Shown here: in pieces, positions 15,568-23,287 of the stretch
Layout of the letters: each line of letters begins with the position of its first letter
How positions within the stretch are numbered: the first letter of the stretch is position 1
Virus record (IMG/VR): IMGVR_UViG_3300012201_000005
Coordinates: 1 to 50,759 of that record
Reading direction: 5' to 3' (one strand)
DNA: 50,759 bases
DNA from: a virus
Notes under the pieces: model-generated
The model's database searches: none
Told to the model about the DNA's origin: nothing
Seen by the model: the letters and a program-made list of their open reading frames with translations, nothing else
Translations under genes and position numbers: made by a program

Positions 15568-15759
15568 ATGACCGTGACCAGATACCAATACATGAAAAAC
15601 GAACTGGACAACGCCGAGTTGAAAGCGCAAACGCTGGAGGATCCAATCGACAGGGCGCTCTTTGCGATCCATGCCGACAAGGTTCGCGCTCGGATTGATT
15701 CGATGTCGGTGGCCGAGGCGTCGGTGGTTATGTTCGAAGAAGACGGTATTTCGGAATGA
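15568..15759 (+). CDS. Small helical protein
   Basis: A 63-aa protein after AAGGAAGGA (15554-15562). Two helices, acidic C-terminus. First gene of the transcript from 15501. Family unknown; stop overlaps the next start (ATGA). Confidence 0.7.
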   Translation: MTVTRYQYMKNELDNAELKAQTLEDPIDRALFAIHADKVRARIDSMSVAEASVVMFEEDGISE

Positions 15760-15944
15760 TCGTATCCAACCTCAAAGAAAACGACCCCATCCAAATCCAT
15801 GGCAAACCTGATGATGACTGGCGATTCTACCGGAGACATCCCAGCGGCATGATTGAGCTTTGGCGACGGCGTAAGAATGGGTCCATGGATTTCAAGGTAG
15901 TGAAAGAGTCGGATATTGTTACGGTACCAACTGTACAAAACTAG
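15756..15944 (+). CDS. Small basic protein
   Basis: A 62-aa protein (ATG 15756, coupled to the previous stop). It is a predicted beta-rich fold with GMIELWRRRKNGSMDFKVVK, possibly an SH3- or OB-like small barrel. Its TAG stop lies inside the next promoter. Unrecognised. Confidence 0.65.
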   Translation: MIVSNLKENDPIQIHGKPDDDWRFYRRHPSGMIELWRRRKNGSMDFKVVKESDIVTVPTVQN

Positions 15945-15960
15945 CGTTATGCTATACAAT
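15932..15960 (+). promoter_or_regulatory. Early promoter with CAACTGTA at the -35
   Basis: TGTACA (15932-15937), 17-bp spacer, TACAAT (15955-15960). An extended -10 reading (TGC followed by TATACA) is also possible. CAACTGTA is at 15928-15935, here overlapping the -35 rather than the -10. Confidence 0.65.
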
Positions 15961-16003
15961 ACAGAGAGACGGAAAGACCTGAAGGTATGAAAAGGAGTTT
16001 GAA

Positions 16004-16423
16004 ATGAAATGTCCGAAATATGAATACCACGTGCAGACATGGGGCGGCTTCTACAACAAAGAACATGCTAAGAAGCACAAGCTTAAAGAAGGAGACTTCT
16101 TCTTTGACACCAAAGAGGCCCGGAACTCTTTCATTGAGAACCGTCGGCGCATCGAGAAAGAACTAGACGCCCATGTCTTGATGATCGACACAACTGAGGG
16201 GTTTTGTTCAAGAATCAAGACGGTACTTCACCGCGTCATCGAGGTTGATGGCGTCCAGTACTACTCCCAAAGAGAAATGGGATTCAACTATCCCTTTGGC
16301 GCGGCCAAGTATCACATGGAATGGAAGTGGTACCCAGGATTCAATGACTATCCACTTGGGGAAGGCTTCGATTACTCCGGGGTCAAGATCGTGCAAGCGT
16401 GGATCACTGGAGCATGGCAATAA
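16004..16423 (+). CDS. Hypothetical protein
   Basis: A 139-aa protein after AAAAGGAG (15989-15996). It is Tyr/Trp/Phe-rich with an alpha/beta pattern (HVQTWGGFYNKEHAKKHKL, EWKWYPGFNDYPLGEGFDY). No catalytic motif, signal or TM. It is preceded by its own promoter and followed by a small gene and Erf, so it belongs to the early operon. Family not recognised. Confidence 0.75.
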   Translation: MKCPKYEYHVQTWGGFYNKEHAKKHKLKEGDFFFDTKEARNSFIENRRRIEKELDAHVLMIDTTEGFCSRIKTVLHRVIEVDGVQYYSQREMGFNYPFGAAKYHMEWKWYPGFNDYPLGEGFDYSGVKIVQAWITGAWQ

Positions 16424-16458
16424 CTGGATTTGAAAGACCGGTAAAAGGAGTCTAAAGA

Positions 16459-16590
16459 ATGAAAAAGATACTTTGGCTGGGCGTCAACCTCGGGGACAAG
16501 GCGCACACTGCGGAAGGTGACATTTTGGCCACCATTGAAGTTTGGAAGAAACTCGTCGAGCACGACGAAAGGATTGAAAAGAATGTCTGA
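16459..16590 (+). CDS. Small protein upstream of Erf
   Basis: A 43-aa protein (ATG 16459, AAAAGGAG at 16443-16450) overlapping the Erf start by eight bases. Composition is ordinary and helical. Its coupling to erf suggests that it helps set Erf translation. Confidence 0.55.
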   Translation: MKKILWLGVNLGDKAHTAEGDILATIEVWKKLVEHDERIEKNV

Positions 16591-17404
16591 CCATAACGAA
16601 TCCAAAGCCGAAGTCTTGGACTTTGACGAAGCGCGAACGAATGAAGTTGCCATCAAGGGCCATTCCGGTCCTGAGCATATCAATGTCCCCACGATGGTCC
16701 AGCCTCCCACGGTGATTTCCATGACCAGTCAGGAGCTTGTGACCTTCGCCGTCCTGAACGACAAACTTGACATGCTGGACCGGGTTATCGCGTTGAAGAA
16801 CGCCGAAGAAGACCGGGCGGCTAAGATCGAGTTTGACCGCCACTTTGCCGAGATGCAGAAGGACTATGAACCAGTCCGACGCTCTACCAATGGACAGTTT
16901 GGAGTATTCGCTGACTTGAACGCCATCTTGTCAGTCTATGGGCCAATCCTGGCGAAGCACGGTTTTTCAACTTCGTGGGAAGAAGAAGACATCCCGGAAC
17001 AGAAGGGTTGGAAGCGGATTTGGAACCTCATCAGCGGGTACGGGTACACCAAGCGGGTCAAGTTCGACTGCCCACCGGCTCCGTCCATTGATGGGGGGGC
17101 CAAGGGTGCCAACGTGATCCAGCTTCAGGGAATCCAAACCAGCTATGGAAAGCGCTACAGCTTCAATTCGAACGCTGGCGTAATCCTCACCGACGAGGAC
17201 AAGGACGGGGCTTCCTTTGAGGATGGCGTGAAACTGGGGCAAGCATTCCAGTTGATCCGGGAAGCCACTACGCAGGCGGCACGGAAGCAAGCGTACATGG
17301 CCGCGATTCAGGGCAAAGACCTGACCGAACGGGAAAAGATCCTCATTTCTGAGGAGTCAAAGTGCAAGGCAAAGGAATTGTTTGATGCTGGGGTGAAGGA
17401 ATGA
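16583..17404 (+). CDS. ERF-family single-strand annealing protein
   Basis: A 273-aa protein starting at ATG 16583. About residues 60-215 carry the ERF core, with LNAILSVYGPILAKHGFSTS and GIQTSYGKRYSFNSNAGVI followed by TDEDKDGA. ERF proteins anneal complementary ssDNA after 5' resection, permitting recombination-dependent circularisation and repair. It is directly followed by a YqaJ-type exonuclease (4-base overlap), forming a two-component SynExo system as in lambda Red or SPP1. The N-terminal ~55 residues are acidic and unconserved-looking. The C-terminus is helical. Confidence 0.9.
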   Translation: MSDHNESKAEVLDFDEARTNEVAIKGHSGPEHINVPTMVQPPTVISMTSQELVTFAVLNDKLDMLDRVIALKNAEEDRAAKIEFDRHFAEMQKDYEPVRRSTNGQFGVFADLNAILSVYGPILAKHGFSTSWEEEDIPEQKGWKRIWNLISGYGYTKRVKFDCPPAPSIDGGAKGANVIQLQGIQTSYGKRYSFNSNAGVILTDEDKDGASFEDGVKLGQAFQLIREATTQAARKQAYMAAIQGKDLTEREKILISEESKCKAKELFDAGVKE

Positions 17405-18060
17405 TCGACCTTGCTACGAAACCCAACTGGAGATTTGACCTTATCCAAGGAACGGACGAATGGAAAGCCTGTCGTGCGGCCAAGGTCACGGCTTCAATGG
17501 TCAATGACATCTTTGCCGAGGGGACAGGGAAGAGCCGAGAGAACGCTATGGCGGCCCTTGTGCTTGAGCTTCTGACCGGAAGTCCAAGAGAGTCGTTCCA
17601 TAATAAACACACCGAACGAGGCACCGAGAATGAGCCCATGGGGAGGATTGCCTATGAGGCTTACGTTGGCGATGAAGTTGGTCAAGTTGGGTTTGTGGAT
17701 CACCGGACCATTGAACGGTACGGAGCCTCGCCGGATGGATTCCGGTGGGACAATGGGAAGTTCATTGGTTTGGAACTCAAGAATAGAACCGATGCAATCC
17801 ACATTGCTATCCTGAACGGGAAGAACATTCCGAAAGCCGATATGGACCAGATGCTCGCCCAAATGGATTGTTGCGAGTTTGAAGGCGTGGACTACGGGAG
17901 CTACAACCTCAAGTTTCCAGGGAAGATGGCCCTATTGATTCGGCGGGTATGGCGAACGGATGAGGTTGAAAAGACCATCAGAGAACGCCGGATCAAGATC
18001 AAGGAGTTTATCGAAGAGGCGGTGAATACTGCCGGAGACTTGCGGAGGAAATACGAATGA
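17401..18060 (+). CDS. YqaJ-type recombination exonuclease
   Basis: A 219-aa lambda-exonuclease-like PD-(D/E)XK enzyme that digests one strand of duplex DNA and hands ssDNA to the annealase. The YqaJ motifs are in order: QGTDEWKACRAAKVTAS, then TERGTENEPMGRIAYE, then YGASPDGF, and GLELKNR containing the ExK pair at about 124-126, followed by a helix with QMLAQM. ATG 17401 overlaps the Erf stop (ATGA), so the two are produced together. Length is usual for the family. Confidence 0.93.
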   Translation: MIDLATKPNWRFDLIQGTDEWKACRAAKVTASMVNDIFAEGTGKSRENAMAALVLELLTGSPRESFHNKHTERGTENEPMGRIAYEAYVGDEVGQVGFVDHRTIERYGASPDGFRWDNGKFIGLELKNRTDAIHIAILNGKNIPKADMDQMLAQMDCCEFEGVDYGSYNLKFPGKMALLIRRVWRTDEVEKTIRERRIKIKEFIEEAVNTAGDLRRKYE

Positions 18061-18326
18061 GTATCGACGTAAAGCAAGCCTACCGCGAAATGGTCCAGCA
18101 GCAGGAATCGATCCACGTAGCCCGAGCCAGGGCCAACCTAGCCATCCTTCGAGCGTCAACCATCCCTTTCATCGTCGAACCATCGGGGCTGGTAAAGGTG
18201 CGCTCTCTGGGCTATCCGGCCATTGACTTCGATCCGGGTCAAAACGTCTGGATTGTCGGGAATCGGAAGAGGATGGGCGATGGGCAATCGTTGATTGACT
18301 GGCTCAAAAGGAAGGCGATGAGATGA
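18057..18326 (+). CDS. Hypothetical protein
   Basis: An 89-aa basic protein; ATG 18057 overlaps the exonuclease stop. Helical N-terminus, then a beta segment (FIVEPSGLVKVRSLGYPAID). No family recognised; operon position suggests a recombination accessory. Confidence 0.7.
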   Translation: MSIDVKQAYREMVQQQESIHVARARANLAILRASTIPFIVEPSGLVKVRSLGYPAIDFDPGQNVWIVGNRKRMGDGQSLIDWLKRKAMR

Positions 18327-18844
18327 GGGTCAAGATCATAGAGGTGTCAGGTACCATTGGCCGGGTTGTCATCGAGAGCAAGGAGACTCCTATAGTTGGG
18401 ACGACCTATGAGCTGGCCGACTATGATGACCCGACAGCGAGGCAGGGGCGAACCTTTGAAGCATTGGTAACCGAGTATTGGAGGTCCGGGGCCTGGTCCT
18501 ATCCTAGCTCCGGGTACCGTCCTGGATTGACGCTTTTTGAGTTCAGGAAACTGATCAAGGCCAAGTTGGGCCCTGCTTTTGAGAAGGTGATTTTCATCAA
18601 CCGAGAGACTGGGTTTTGGGATGAATGTGCCACACCTGCCGACCTTCCGGACTATATCAAGACGAGTCCAGATAAGGCAAAATTAGCCTATGGACGCCTC
18701 AAGTCCCGAACAGATTGGACAAAAAAGGAACTTCGCAATACAATTGACAACATCATCACCGAAGGAAACCAAGTGGGGGTGAACACGAAGAAATGGGGCG
18801 AGATCATCGAAGGCATGGAAAAGGGAAAGGAGAGTACAAAGTGA
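18323..18844 (+). CDS. Hypothetical protein in recombination operon
   Basis: A 173-aa protein, ATG 18323 overlapping the previous TGA. N-terminal beta region, then a mixed segment with EFRKLIKAKLGPAFEKVIFI, and a Lys-rich helical end. I considered a NinB or HNH relation, but the needed Cys/His motifs are absent. Function unknown. It ends the operon before a new promoter. Confidence 0.7.
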   Translation: MRVKIIEVSGTIGRVVIESKETPIVGTTYELADYDDPTARQGRTFEALVTEYWRSGAWSYPSSGYRPGLTLFEFRKLIKAKLGPAFEKVIFINRETGFWDECATPADLPDYIKTSPDKAKLAYGRLKSRTDWTKKELRNTIDNIITEGNQVGVNTKKWGEIIEGMEKGKESTK

Positions 18845-18874
18845 GCGAACAAACACATTCAGGCCATGTTGATA

Positions 18875-18883
18875 TGCTATACT
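18875..18883 (+). promoter_or_regulatory. Extended -10 promoter
   Basis: TGC (18875-18877) directly upstream of TATACT (18878-18883) is an extended -10. The -35 region is poor. It drives the homing endonuclease that follows. Confidence 0.55.
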
Positions 18884-18910
18884 GATCATGTCGGGAGCTT
18901 TGCAAGGCTC

Positions 18911-18934
18911 GGGCGGGGGCTTCCCTCTCCGCCC
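18911..18934 (+). promoter_or_regulatory. 5' UTR hairpin before homing endonuclease
   Basis: GGGCGG (18911-18916) pairs with CCGCCC (18929-18934) with a 12-nt loop, in the leader between the promoter and ATG 18966. It may restrict expression until a certain stage, as in T4 homing genes. Confidence 0.5.
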
Positions 18935-18965
18935 ATCCGACTTCAAATGGGAAACGGGAGTAAAC

Positions 18966-19433
18966 ATGGCCACAATTATGATCAGAGGATACAAAGTCCT
19001 GATTGATGATGAGGATTTGGATTACGTATCTAGTCGGAATTGGTATATATGCCAACCGAGAAAAGGTAACGTTGAATCTCCAATTTATGTAAGGGAGTCA
19101 CTTAACACTAGCTCATTCATGCATAGGATGATAACCAATTGCCCGAAAGGAATGGAAGTTGATCATATCAATGGCAACGGACTAGATAATAGAAAGGTGA
19201 ATCTTAGAATTTGCACTCATCATGAAAACAGCCTTAACAGTAAGTTATCCAGAAGAAACACCTCTGGCTTTAGAGGTGTTTGCTGGGATAAGGCAAGAAA
19301 GAAGTGGATTGCTACCATAGGATTTAAAGGCGTGCTAAGGAATCTAGGAAGATTCGATAGCCCTGAATTAGCCTCAGAAGCATATAAATCTGAGGCAAAG
19401 AAACTGTTTGGTAATTTCGTGAGAGCGGAATAA
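18966..19433 (+). CDS. HNH homing endonuclease with AP2 DNA-binding domain
   Basis: A 155-aa protein. I choose ATG 18966, which has GGGAG (18956-18960); the upstream ATG at 18888 is only five bases from the -10 and would need a near-leaderless message. Residues about 50-95 carry the HNH (HNH_3) signature, MEVDHINGNGLDNRKVNLR followed by HHEN. Residues about 98-150 are an AP2-like DNA-binding domain (SGFRGVCWDKARKKW, LGRF, ASEAYKSEAKKLFGNF). The gene is distinctly AT-richer than its neighbours and has its own promoter, as expected for a mobile endonuclease gene. It would cut alleles lacking the insertion and spread by repair. Confidence 0.92.
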   Translation: MATIMIRGYKVLIDDEDLDYVSSRNWYICQPRKGNVESPIYVRESLNTSSFMHRMITNCPKGMEVDHINGNGLDNRKVNLRICTHHENSLNSKLSRRNTSGFRGVCWDKARKKWIATIGFKGVLRNLGRFDSPELASEAYKSEAKKLFGNFVRAE

Positions 19434-19445
19434 AAGGAGACGAAA

Positions 19446-19709
19446 ATGAAAGAAAAAACTCATTCTGGTGGGAAACCTGGGAAACGATGCTTCACCTTCC
19501 TGAACAACGAAGTACAGTTTCACGGGAATATTTCGGAAGCAGCAGAAAGACTCGGGATCACCGGGAAACCTGGCGCAATGATCCGGGTCAAGCTGGCTTC
19601 GGAAGGGTTCTACCGGCCCCGTGCTGGCGGGGTGGCTTGGGAGGTTGACAAGCCATGGCCCGAGGAAGCGGTGCAAGCAATGATCCAATGGAAAAGGGAC
19701 AGCCTATGA
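19446..19709 (+). CDS. Hypothetical protein
   Basis: An 87-aa protein, AAAGGAG (19433-19439) before ATG 19446. The middle is a helix-turn-helix-like stretch (ISEAAERLGITGKPGAMIRVK), so DNA binding is possible. Trp-rich C-terminus. Confidence 0.7.
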   Translation: MKEKTHSGGKPGKRCFTFLNNEVQFHGNISEAAERLGITGKPGAMIRVKLASEGFYRPRAGGVAWEVDKPWPEEAVQAMIQWKRDSL

Positions 19710-19924
19710 AAGGGCGACGATATGGACGGTGGGGTGGATTCCCTCGTGGACATGCTGAGGACGTGACAAAGTGCGCCCTTGAGGTTTGCTCTCAGGAAAG
19801 AGGGGTATTGCCACACCAATGCAATAGAAAGCGAGGGCATGGACCAAGTGGCATGTACTGCAAGCAACATTCGACCTACACAGAGGCTCAATTGAAATTT
19901 TGGACACCGGAGGAAAAGCCATGA
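19706..19924 (+). CDS. Small Cys/His zinc-binding protein
   Basis: A 72-aa protein starting at ATG 19706, overlapping the previous stop (ATGA). CALEVC, then C-x-R-K-R-G-H-G-P-S-G, then YCKQH form a C-H-C-H-type cluster often seen in small phage proteins. It probably binds one zinc ion; its partner is unknown. Confidence 0.65.
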   Translation: MKGRRYGRWGGFPRGHAEDVTKCALEVCSQERGVLPHQCNRKRGHGPSGMYCKQHSTYTEAQLKFWTPEEKP

Positions 19925-20145
19925 AAAAGGAAACTCAAGTCCTTATCGGTAAAGGCGTCTTAACTTTACTGGCCGCTCTCGTCTCATTCGTAGCTTTCTA
20001 TCTCCTCGGTGTTTTCATTAATCTATCCTGGAACGTTGCGACATGGGGAGGTGGAGCTAGATTTACCGTTGCCTATTTCGGTTTCTTTCTAGGGGCCGGA
20101 GCGGGTGGTGTTAGTGGGTATTTTTTGTATCGGAGGGACCAATGA
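19921..20145 (+). CDS. Two-TM small membrane protein
   Basis: A 74-aa protein; ATG 19921 overlaps the previous TGA. Two TM helices (VLTLLAALVSFVAFYLLGVF and FTVAYFGFFLGAGAGGVSGY) and a short basic tail. No family recognised. Confidence 0.7.
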   Translation: MKKETQVLIGKGVLTLLAALVSFVAFYLLGVFINLSWNVATWGGGARFTVAYFGFFLGAGAGGVSGYFLYRRDQ

Positions 20146-20417
20146 CCGCCCCGAAAACCTTCATGATCGCCACAACCCTAGACGGTCAAGCAAAGCGCCC
20201 CCATCCATTCGAGGAAGAGTTCCAGGCCCATGGTGAGTGGTGGGTCACCCATCGCCGCCTCTATGGAATCGGATTTTGCATGTCCCACCGTGACACCGGC
20301 TACAAAGTCCATGGCACCGACCGGGAACGCGCCATCGAATCCAAGGTCAAGGGCCTGGAACTGCTCGAAAAGAAGAAGGACCAGATTGACGCGATCATCA
20401 AGGGTCTGGCTAAGTGA
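20142..20417 (+). CDS. Hypothetical protein
   Basis: A 91-aa basic protein, coupled to its neighbours by 4-base overlaps on both sides. Contains WWVTHRRLYGIGFCMSHRDT and a Lys-rich helical C-terminus. Family not recognised. Confidence 0.7.
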   Translation: MTAPKTFMIATTLDGQAKRPHPFEEEFQAHGEWWVTHRRLYGIGFCMSHRDTGYKVHGTDRERAIESKVKGLELLEKKKDQIDAIIKGLAK

Positions 20418-20794
20418 CTGGCCTAGACAAGTTGGAAGCCAATGAGTTGAAGCAAGAACTTAGGGCCAAAGCTGGGTTTCGGTGTGTCATCTGTGGTGAG
20501 GTTCTAGACCCCGAACTTTTCGACTTAGGCCATCGCGTCCTAAAAAGTCGGTCCATGATAGAGACCTACGGCCGCGAAGTGATCTTCCATCCCTTGAACA
20601 TGCTTCCGGTTTGCAACAAGAAACGGGCCGGGGTGAGCTGCAATGATCGGTGCAATCTCGCAGGGCAACGAGTCCAAGCCCATGAGCTACTTGACCGCAT
20701 CATTAGGATTACGACCGGCCGCGAGTCTGAGCCTGACATGGCCTACGAGTACGAATTGCTCCGTGAGGAATTCGCCGAATGCTGGAAACCTTGA
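20414..20794 (+). CDS. HNH-like nuclease
   Basis: A 126-aa protein starting with GTG 20414 (GTGA overlap). It has CVIC at residues 24-27, then DLGHRV, and then NMLPVCNKKRAG with further Cys residues (VSCNDRC). This arrangement (C-x2-C, G-H, N, C) fits a zinc-stabilised HNH fold, used as an endonuclease in recombination or packaging. A free-standing homing type is less likely because of its close packing in an operon. The exact catalytic residues need a profile check. Confidence 0.65.
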   Translation: MTGLDKLEANELKQELRAKAGFRCVICGEVLDPELFDLGHRVLKSRSMIETYGREVIFHPLNMLPVCNKKRAGVSCNDRCNLAGQRVQAHELLDRIIRITTGRESEPDMAYEYELLREEFAECWKP

Positions 20795-20834
20795 CGCCGA
20801 GGCTTCCTTGTGGTAGTTTTCTAGAGTCCACTAG

Positions 20835-20945
20835 TTGCCGGGAATCACCCCCGCGGCAAAAGGTGGAAACGCTTTTTGGGCCTTAGTCGGTCATTCCGGG
20901 GTGAACACACGAAAGTGTGCTGGGATGGTCGGCTAGGGCCTTTTT
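20835..20945 (+). ncRNA. Strong structured RNA / very long terminator
   Basis: The 168 bases from 20795 to 20962 hold no open frame. A first hairpin pairs TTGCCG (20835-20840) with CGGCAA (20854-20859). The second is very long: 20879-20897 pairs continuously with 20922-20940 (19 bp including G-U), with an apical CACAC-GAAA-GTGTG (20906-20919). It is followed by five T and a second T-rich run (TTTTTCATTTTT). This is either a very strong bidirectional-looking terminator or a stable small RNA upstream of the replication genes. Confidence 0.7.
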
Positions 20946-20962
20946 CATTTTTGGAGGTTTCC

Positions 20963-21310
20963 ATGTTAAAAGAATCGGAAAAGATCTTTATTTCGACTAT
21001 TCTTGATGAACTTCTTAGAAGTGGTGACGTCATGCTTGCTCTCCATTGTGGATATGGATGGGGAGAAATTAACGGGGCAGAGGTCGTGAGAATTCTTGAA
21101 GGAAATACCATAGGTGTGATCGTAGATGGATTGGGTATAACTCGAGAAGACTACCTCGCATGGCAGGCTCAAATGACCAATGAGCGAGTGCAATGCCGAT
21201 ATGATATCAGCCCCGGGAAGAGGTGTCGAAAGAACGCAGAGGTGCAATTCGATCTATCAACTTTTTCCCATGAGAAGATTGGTCTGTGTCGGATTTATGG
21301 TGGTAGATAA
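20963..21310 (+). CDS. Hypothetical protein upstream of replication initiator
   Basis: A 115-aa protein with TTGGAGG (20951-20957) before ATG 20963. Helical N-terminal part, then IGVIVDGLGITREDYLAWQA, then a Cys-containing end (CRYDISPGKRCRKNA). No family recognised. Stop overlaps the initiator start (TAATG). Confidence 0.7.
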   Translation: MLKESEKIFISTILDELLRSGDVMLALHCGYGWGEINGAEVVRILEGNTIGVIVDGLGITREDYLAWQAQMTNERVQCRYDISPGKRCRKNAEVQFDLSTFSHEKIGLCRIYGGR

Positions 21311-22053
21311 TGACGTTCACCATTGAAGGCTTTTCACAGGAAGAACTTGTGAGGCTCAAACTCGACAACACTGACGCCGTGATTCTTCGGTGGTTCATTA
21401 CGTTTCAACTCACTGGACGCATGGATGAAGAGAAAGGACCAGATGGAAAAACGTACTTTTGGGTTCGCTATCCGAAGGCGAGAGACGACCTGCCAATTCT
21501 TGGGTTGACTCCTGAAACCCTAGCCCGGAGATTCCGAAAGATGGCTGATTCTGGGGTATTGAAACACTACCACCACAAGGTGGGTGGGAGTTTTTCCATG
21601 TACCGTGTCGGGGATTGTTTCGAGGCTTTGGCCTTCACACCCCCTCTGCGTTCAAACGCAGACCCCTCTGCTTCTGAACGCACACCCCCTCTGCGTTCAA
21701 ACGCAGACCAAAATACTCTTCTCTTAAATAGTGATCAAAAAGAAAAGAGTCAGAAGAACACGAAACACAAACATGGGGAGTACAACCATGTTCTCCTTAC
21801 CTCTTCAGAACTCGAAAAACTCGAGAGAAACTTCCCTCTAGACTGGGAACACCGAATCAAGACCATGGACGAAGGAATCGAACTCAAGGGGTACAGGTAC
21901 AAGAGTCACTACCTAGCAATCTTGAAGTGGGCCGAGCGTGATCGAGCTACTTCAATACCCCTCTTCCCTGAGTCCAAGGAAGAACCCTACGTGGACAAGT
22001 TTGCGGAACGATGGTTCAAGAATCACCCTGAGGACCGGCCCCGTGCTCAGTAG
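21310..22053 (+). CDS. Replication initiator protein
   Basis: A 247-aa protein. Residues about 15-100 look like a winged-helix domain (GLTPETLARRFRKMADSGVL). A linker (about 110-155) contains two copies of TPPLRSNAD. A C-terminal domain includes YNHVLLTSSELEKLERNFP and ELKGYRYKSHYLAILKWAER, typical of phage/plasmid initiators that recruit the helicase. It lies immediately upstream of the DnaB-like helicase, and its linker DNA holds palindromic repeats with an AT-rich flank, as in lambda O. I infer that it binds these repeats and loads the helicase encoded next. Confidence 0.8.
   Translation: MTFTIEGFSQEELVRLKLDNTDAVILRWFITFQLTGRMDEEKGPDGKTYFWVRYPKARDDLPILGLTPETLARRFRKMADSGVLKHYHHKVGGSFSMYRVGDCFEALAFTPPLRSNADPSASERTPPLRSNADQNTLLLNSDQKEKSQKNTKHKHGEYNHVLLTSSELEKLERNFPLDWEHRIKTMDEGIELKGYRYKSHYLAILKWAERDRATSIPLFPESKEEPYVDKFAERWFKNHPEDRPRAQ
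21636..21755 (+). repeat. Palindromic iterons inside initiator gene - likely replication origin
   Basis: Two 29-bp direct repeats at 21636-21664 and 21681-21709, 45 bp apart, each contain the perfect palindrome TCTGCGTTCAAACGCAGA (21645-21662, 21690-21707). A partial third copy lies between them. An AT-rich stretch (about 21710-21755) follows and would serve as the unwinding element. Confidence 0.75.
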
Positions 22054-23287
22054 GGAAGACGCCGAAAAAGGCTACCTCTCAGCCTTCCTGCATGACAACG
22101 GGATTCTGGGCATGAGCCCGAAGGATTGTGGACAGCTCGACTCCGAAATGTTCACCACCTACCGGGTGATATTCGACCAGGCTTGCAAGCTGGCGACACG
22201 GGGCAAGGTTCGCAAGACTGACTTGCTGTCCCTGGCCAGTGCGAAGATTTCTGGTTTGGTGGCTGAGCTTGACCCCTACACTTCGGCGAACTGGGAGTTT
22301 TACCACAAAGTTATTTTCGAAGCATGGGCTCAGGAGTTGATCGAGCGAACTTGCAAGGAAGCCGCCGGGGAGACTTATCCCAGGAGCGTGGATATTTTGG
22401 ACAAGGGCCTGACCACGCTGAGCATGCGCGAAGGTGGAACAAAGACAGTCACGGGGGGTGAAATTCTTCCAGCCATATTGGCTAGAATCGAGGAGCGCAT
22501 AAAATCGGGAGGGAATATACCTGGGATCAAGACAGGTATGCAGTTAGTCGACCAAGCCACTCTTGGATTGGGAAAGGGACAATTCATCATCATCGCGGGG
22601 CGGCCATCATCCGGGAAAAGCGCTCTAGGCTGGCAATTGGCTCGTTTCATTGCGCGAAGTATGCCCATAGGCTTTATCAGTCTTGAAGATTCAAAAGAAG
22701 ACCTAACTATCAGAGGGCTGGCTGCCGAAAGTCAGATAGATTCCAGGGCCTTGATCACCGGCCAAATGGACCACGAAGAACTTGTGAAGTACCGAGACGG
22801 AATCTACAGTTACGACAAAATCAAAGACAATCTTTTAATTCATGAACATCCGGCGATGACGTTACATCAAGCGGAAGGTGAGATGCGGGCCATGGTTCGG
22901 CGTGGGGCTCAGGTTTTGTTCTACGATTATCTACAGCTTACCAATATCAAAGGCAATATGCCGAAACACGAACAGGTAGCGCTCACTTCAAATACGTTTA
23001 AAGCTGTAGCAAGAGAGTTGAATACACCCTTGATCTCGTTGGCACAACTAAGAAAACCAGAAGGATACGACAAGAGGCCATCAAGCAATAGTGGAGATAT
23101 ACAACACTCTGATCAACCCGGACAGGATGCTGACCAGGTATGGTTTCGATGGGACAAGCGAGACAAGAATGGAATCATTGAAGACAGTCTGTTGATCATC
23201 GACAAGGCCAGAAATGGGGCACCTCGAGACATCAAGATCGAGTTCAACCGTCCCACTCTGACGATCAAGGAGAAGTTTCCACAATGA
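22043..23287 (+). CDS. dnaB: Replicative DNA helicase (DnaB family)
   Basis: A 414-aa ring helicase of the replisome. I choose GTG 22043 (VLSREDAEKGYLSAFL, a typical DnaB N-terminal start), overlapping the initiator stop; the longer reading upstream duplicates the initiator sequence in another frame and is rejected. N-terminal DnaB helical domain to about residue 115, then the RecA-like core: Walker A GRPSSGKS (186-193), SLEDSKEDL, Walker B with VLFYDYLQL, and SLAQLRKPEG, QHSDQPGQDADQVW. It ends with IEFNRPTLTIKEKF. The phage probably does not need a separate loader because the upstream protein fills that role. Confidence 0.93.
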   Translation: MLSREDAEKGYLSAFLHDNGILGMSPKDCGQLDSEMFTTYRVIFDQACKLATRGKVRKTDLLSLASAKISGLVAELDPYTSANWEFYHKVIFEAWAQELIERTCKEAAGETYPRSVDILDKGLTTLSMREGGTKTVTGGEILPAILARIEERIKSGGNIPGIKTGMQLVDQATLGLGKGQFIIIAGRPSSGKSALGWQLARFIARSMPIGFISLEDSKEDLTIRGLAAESQIDSRALITGQMDHEELVKYRDGIYSYDKIKDNLLIHEHPAMTLHQAEGEMRAMVRRGAQVLFYDYLQLTNIKGNMPKHEQVALTSNTFKAVARELNTPLISLAQLRKPEGYDKRPSSNSGDIQHSDQPGQDADQVWFRWDKRDKNGIIEDSLLIIDKARNGAPRDIKIEFNRPTLTIKEKFPQ

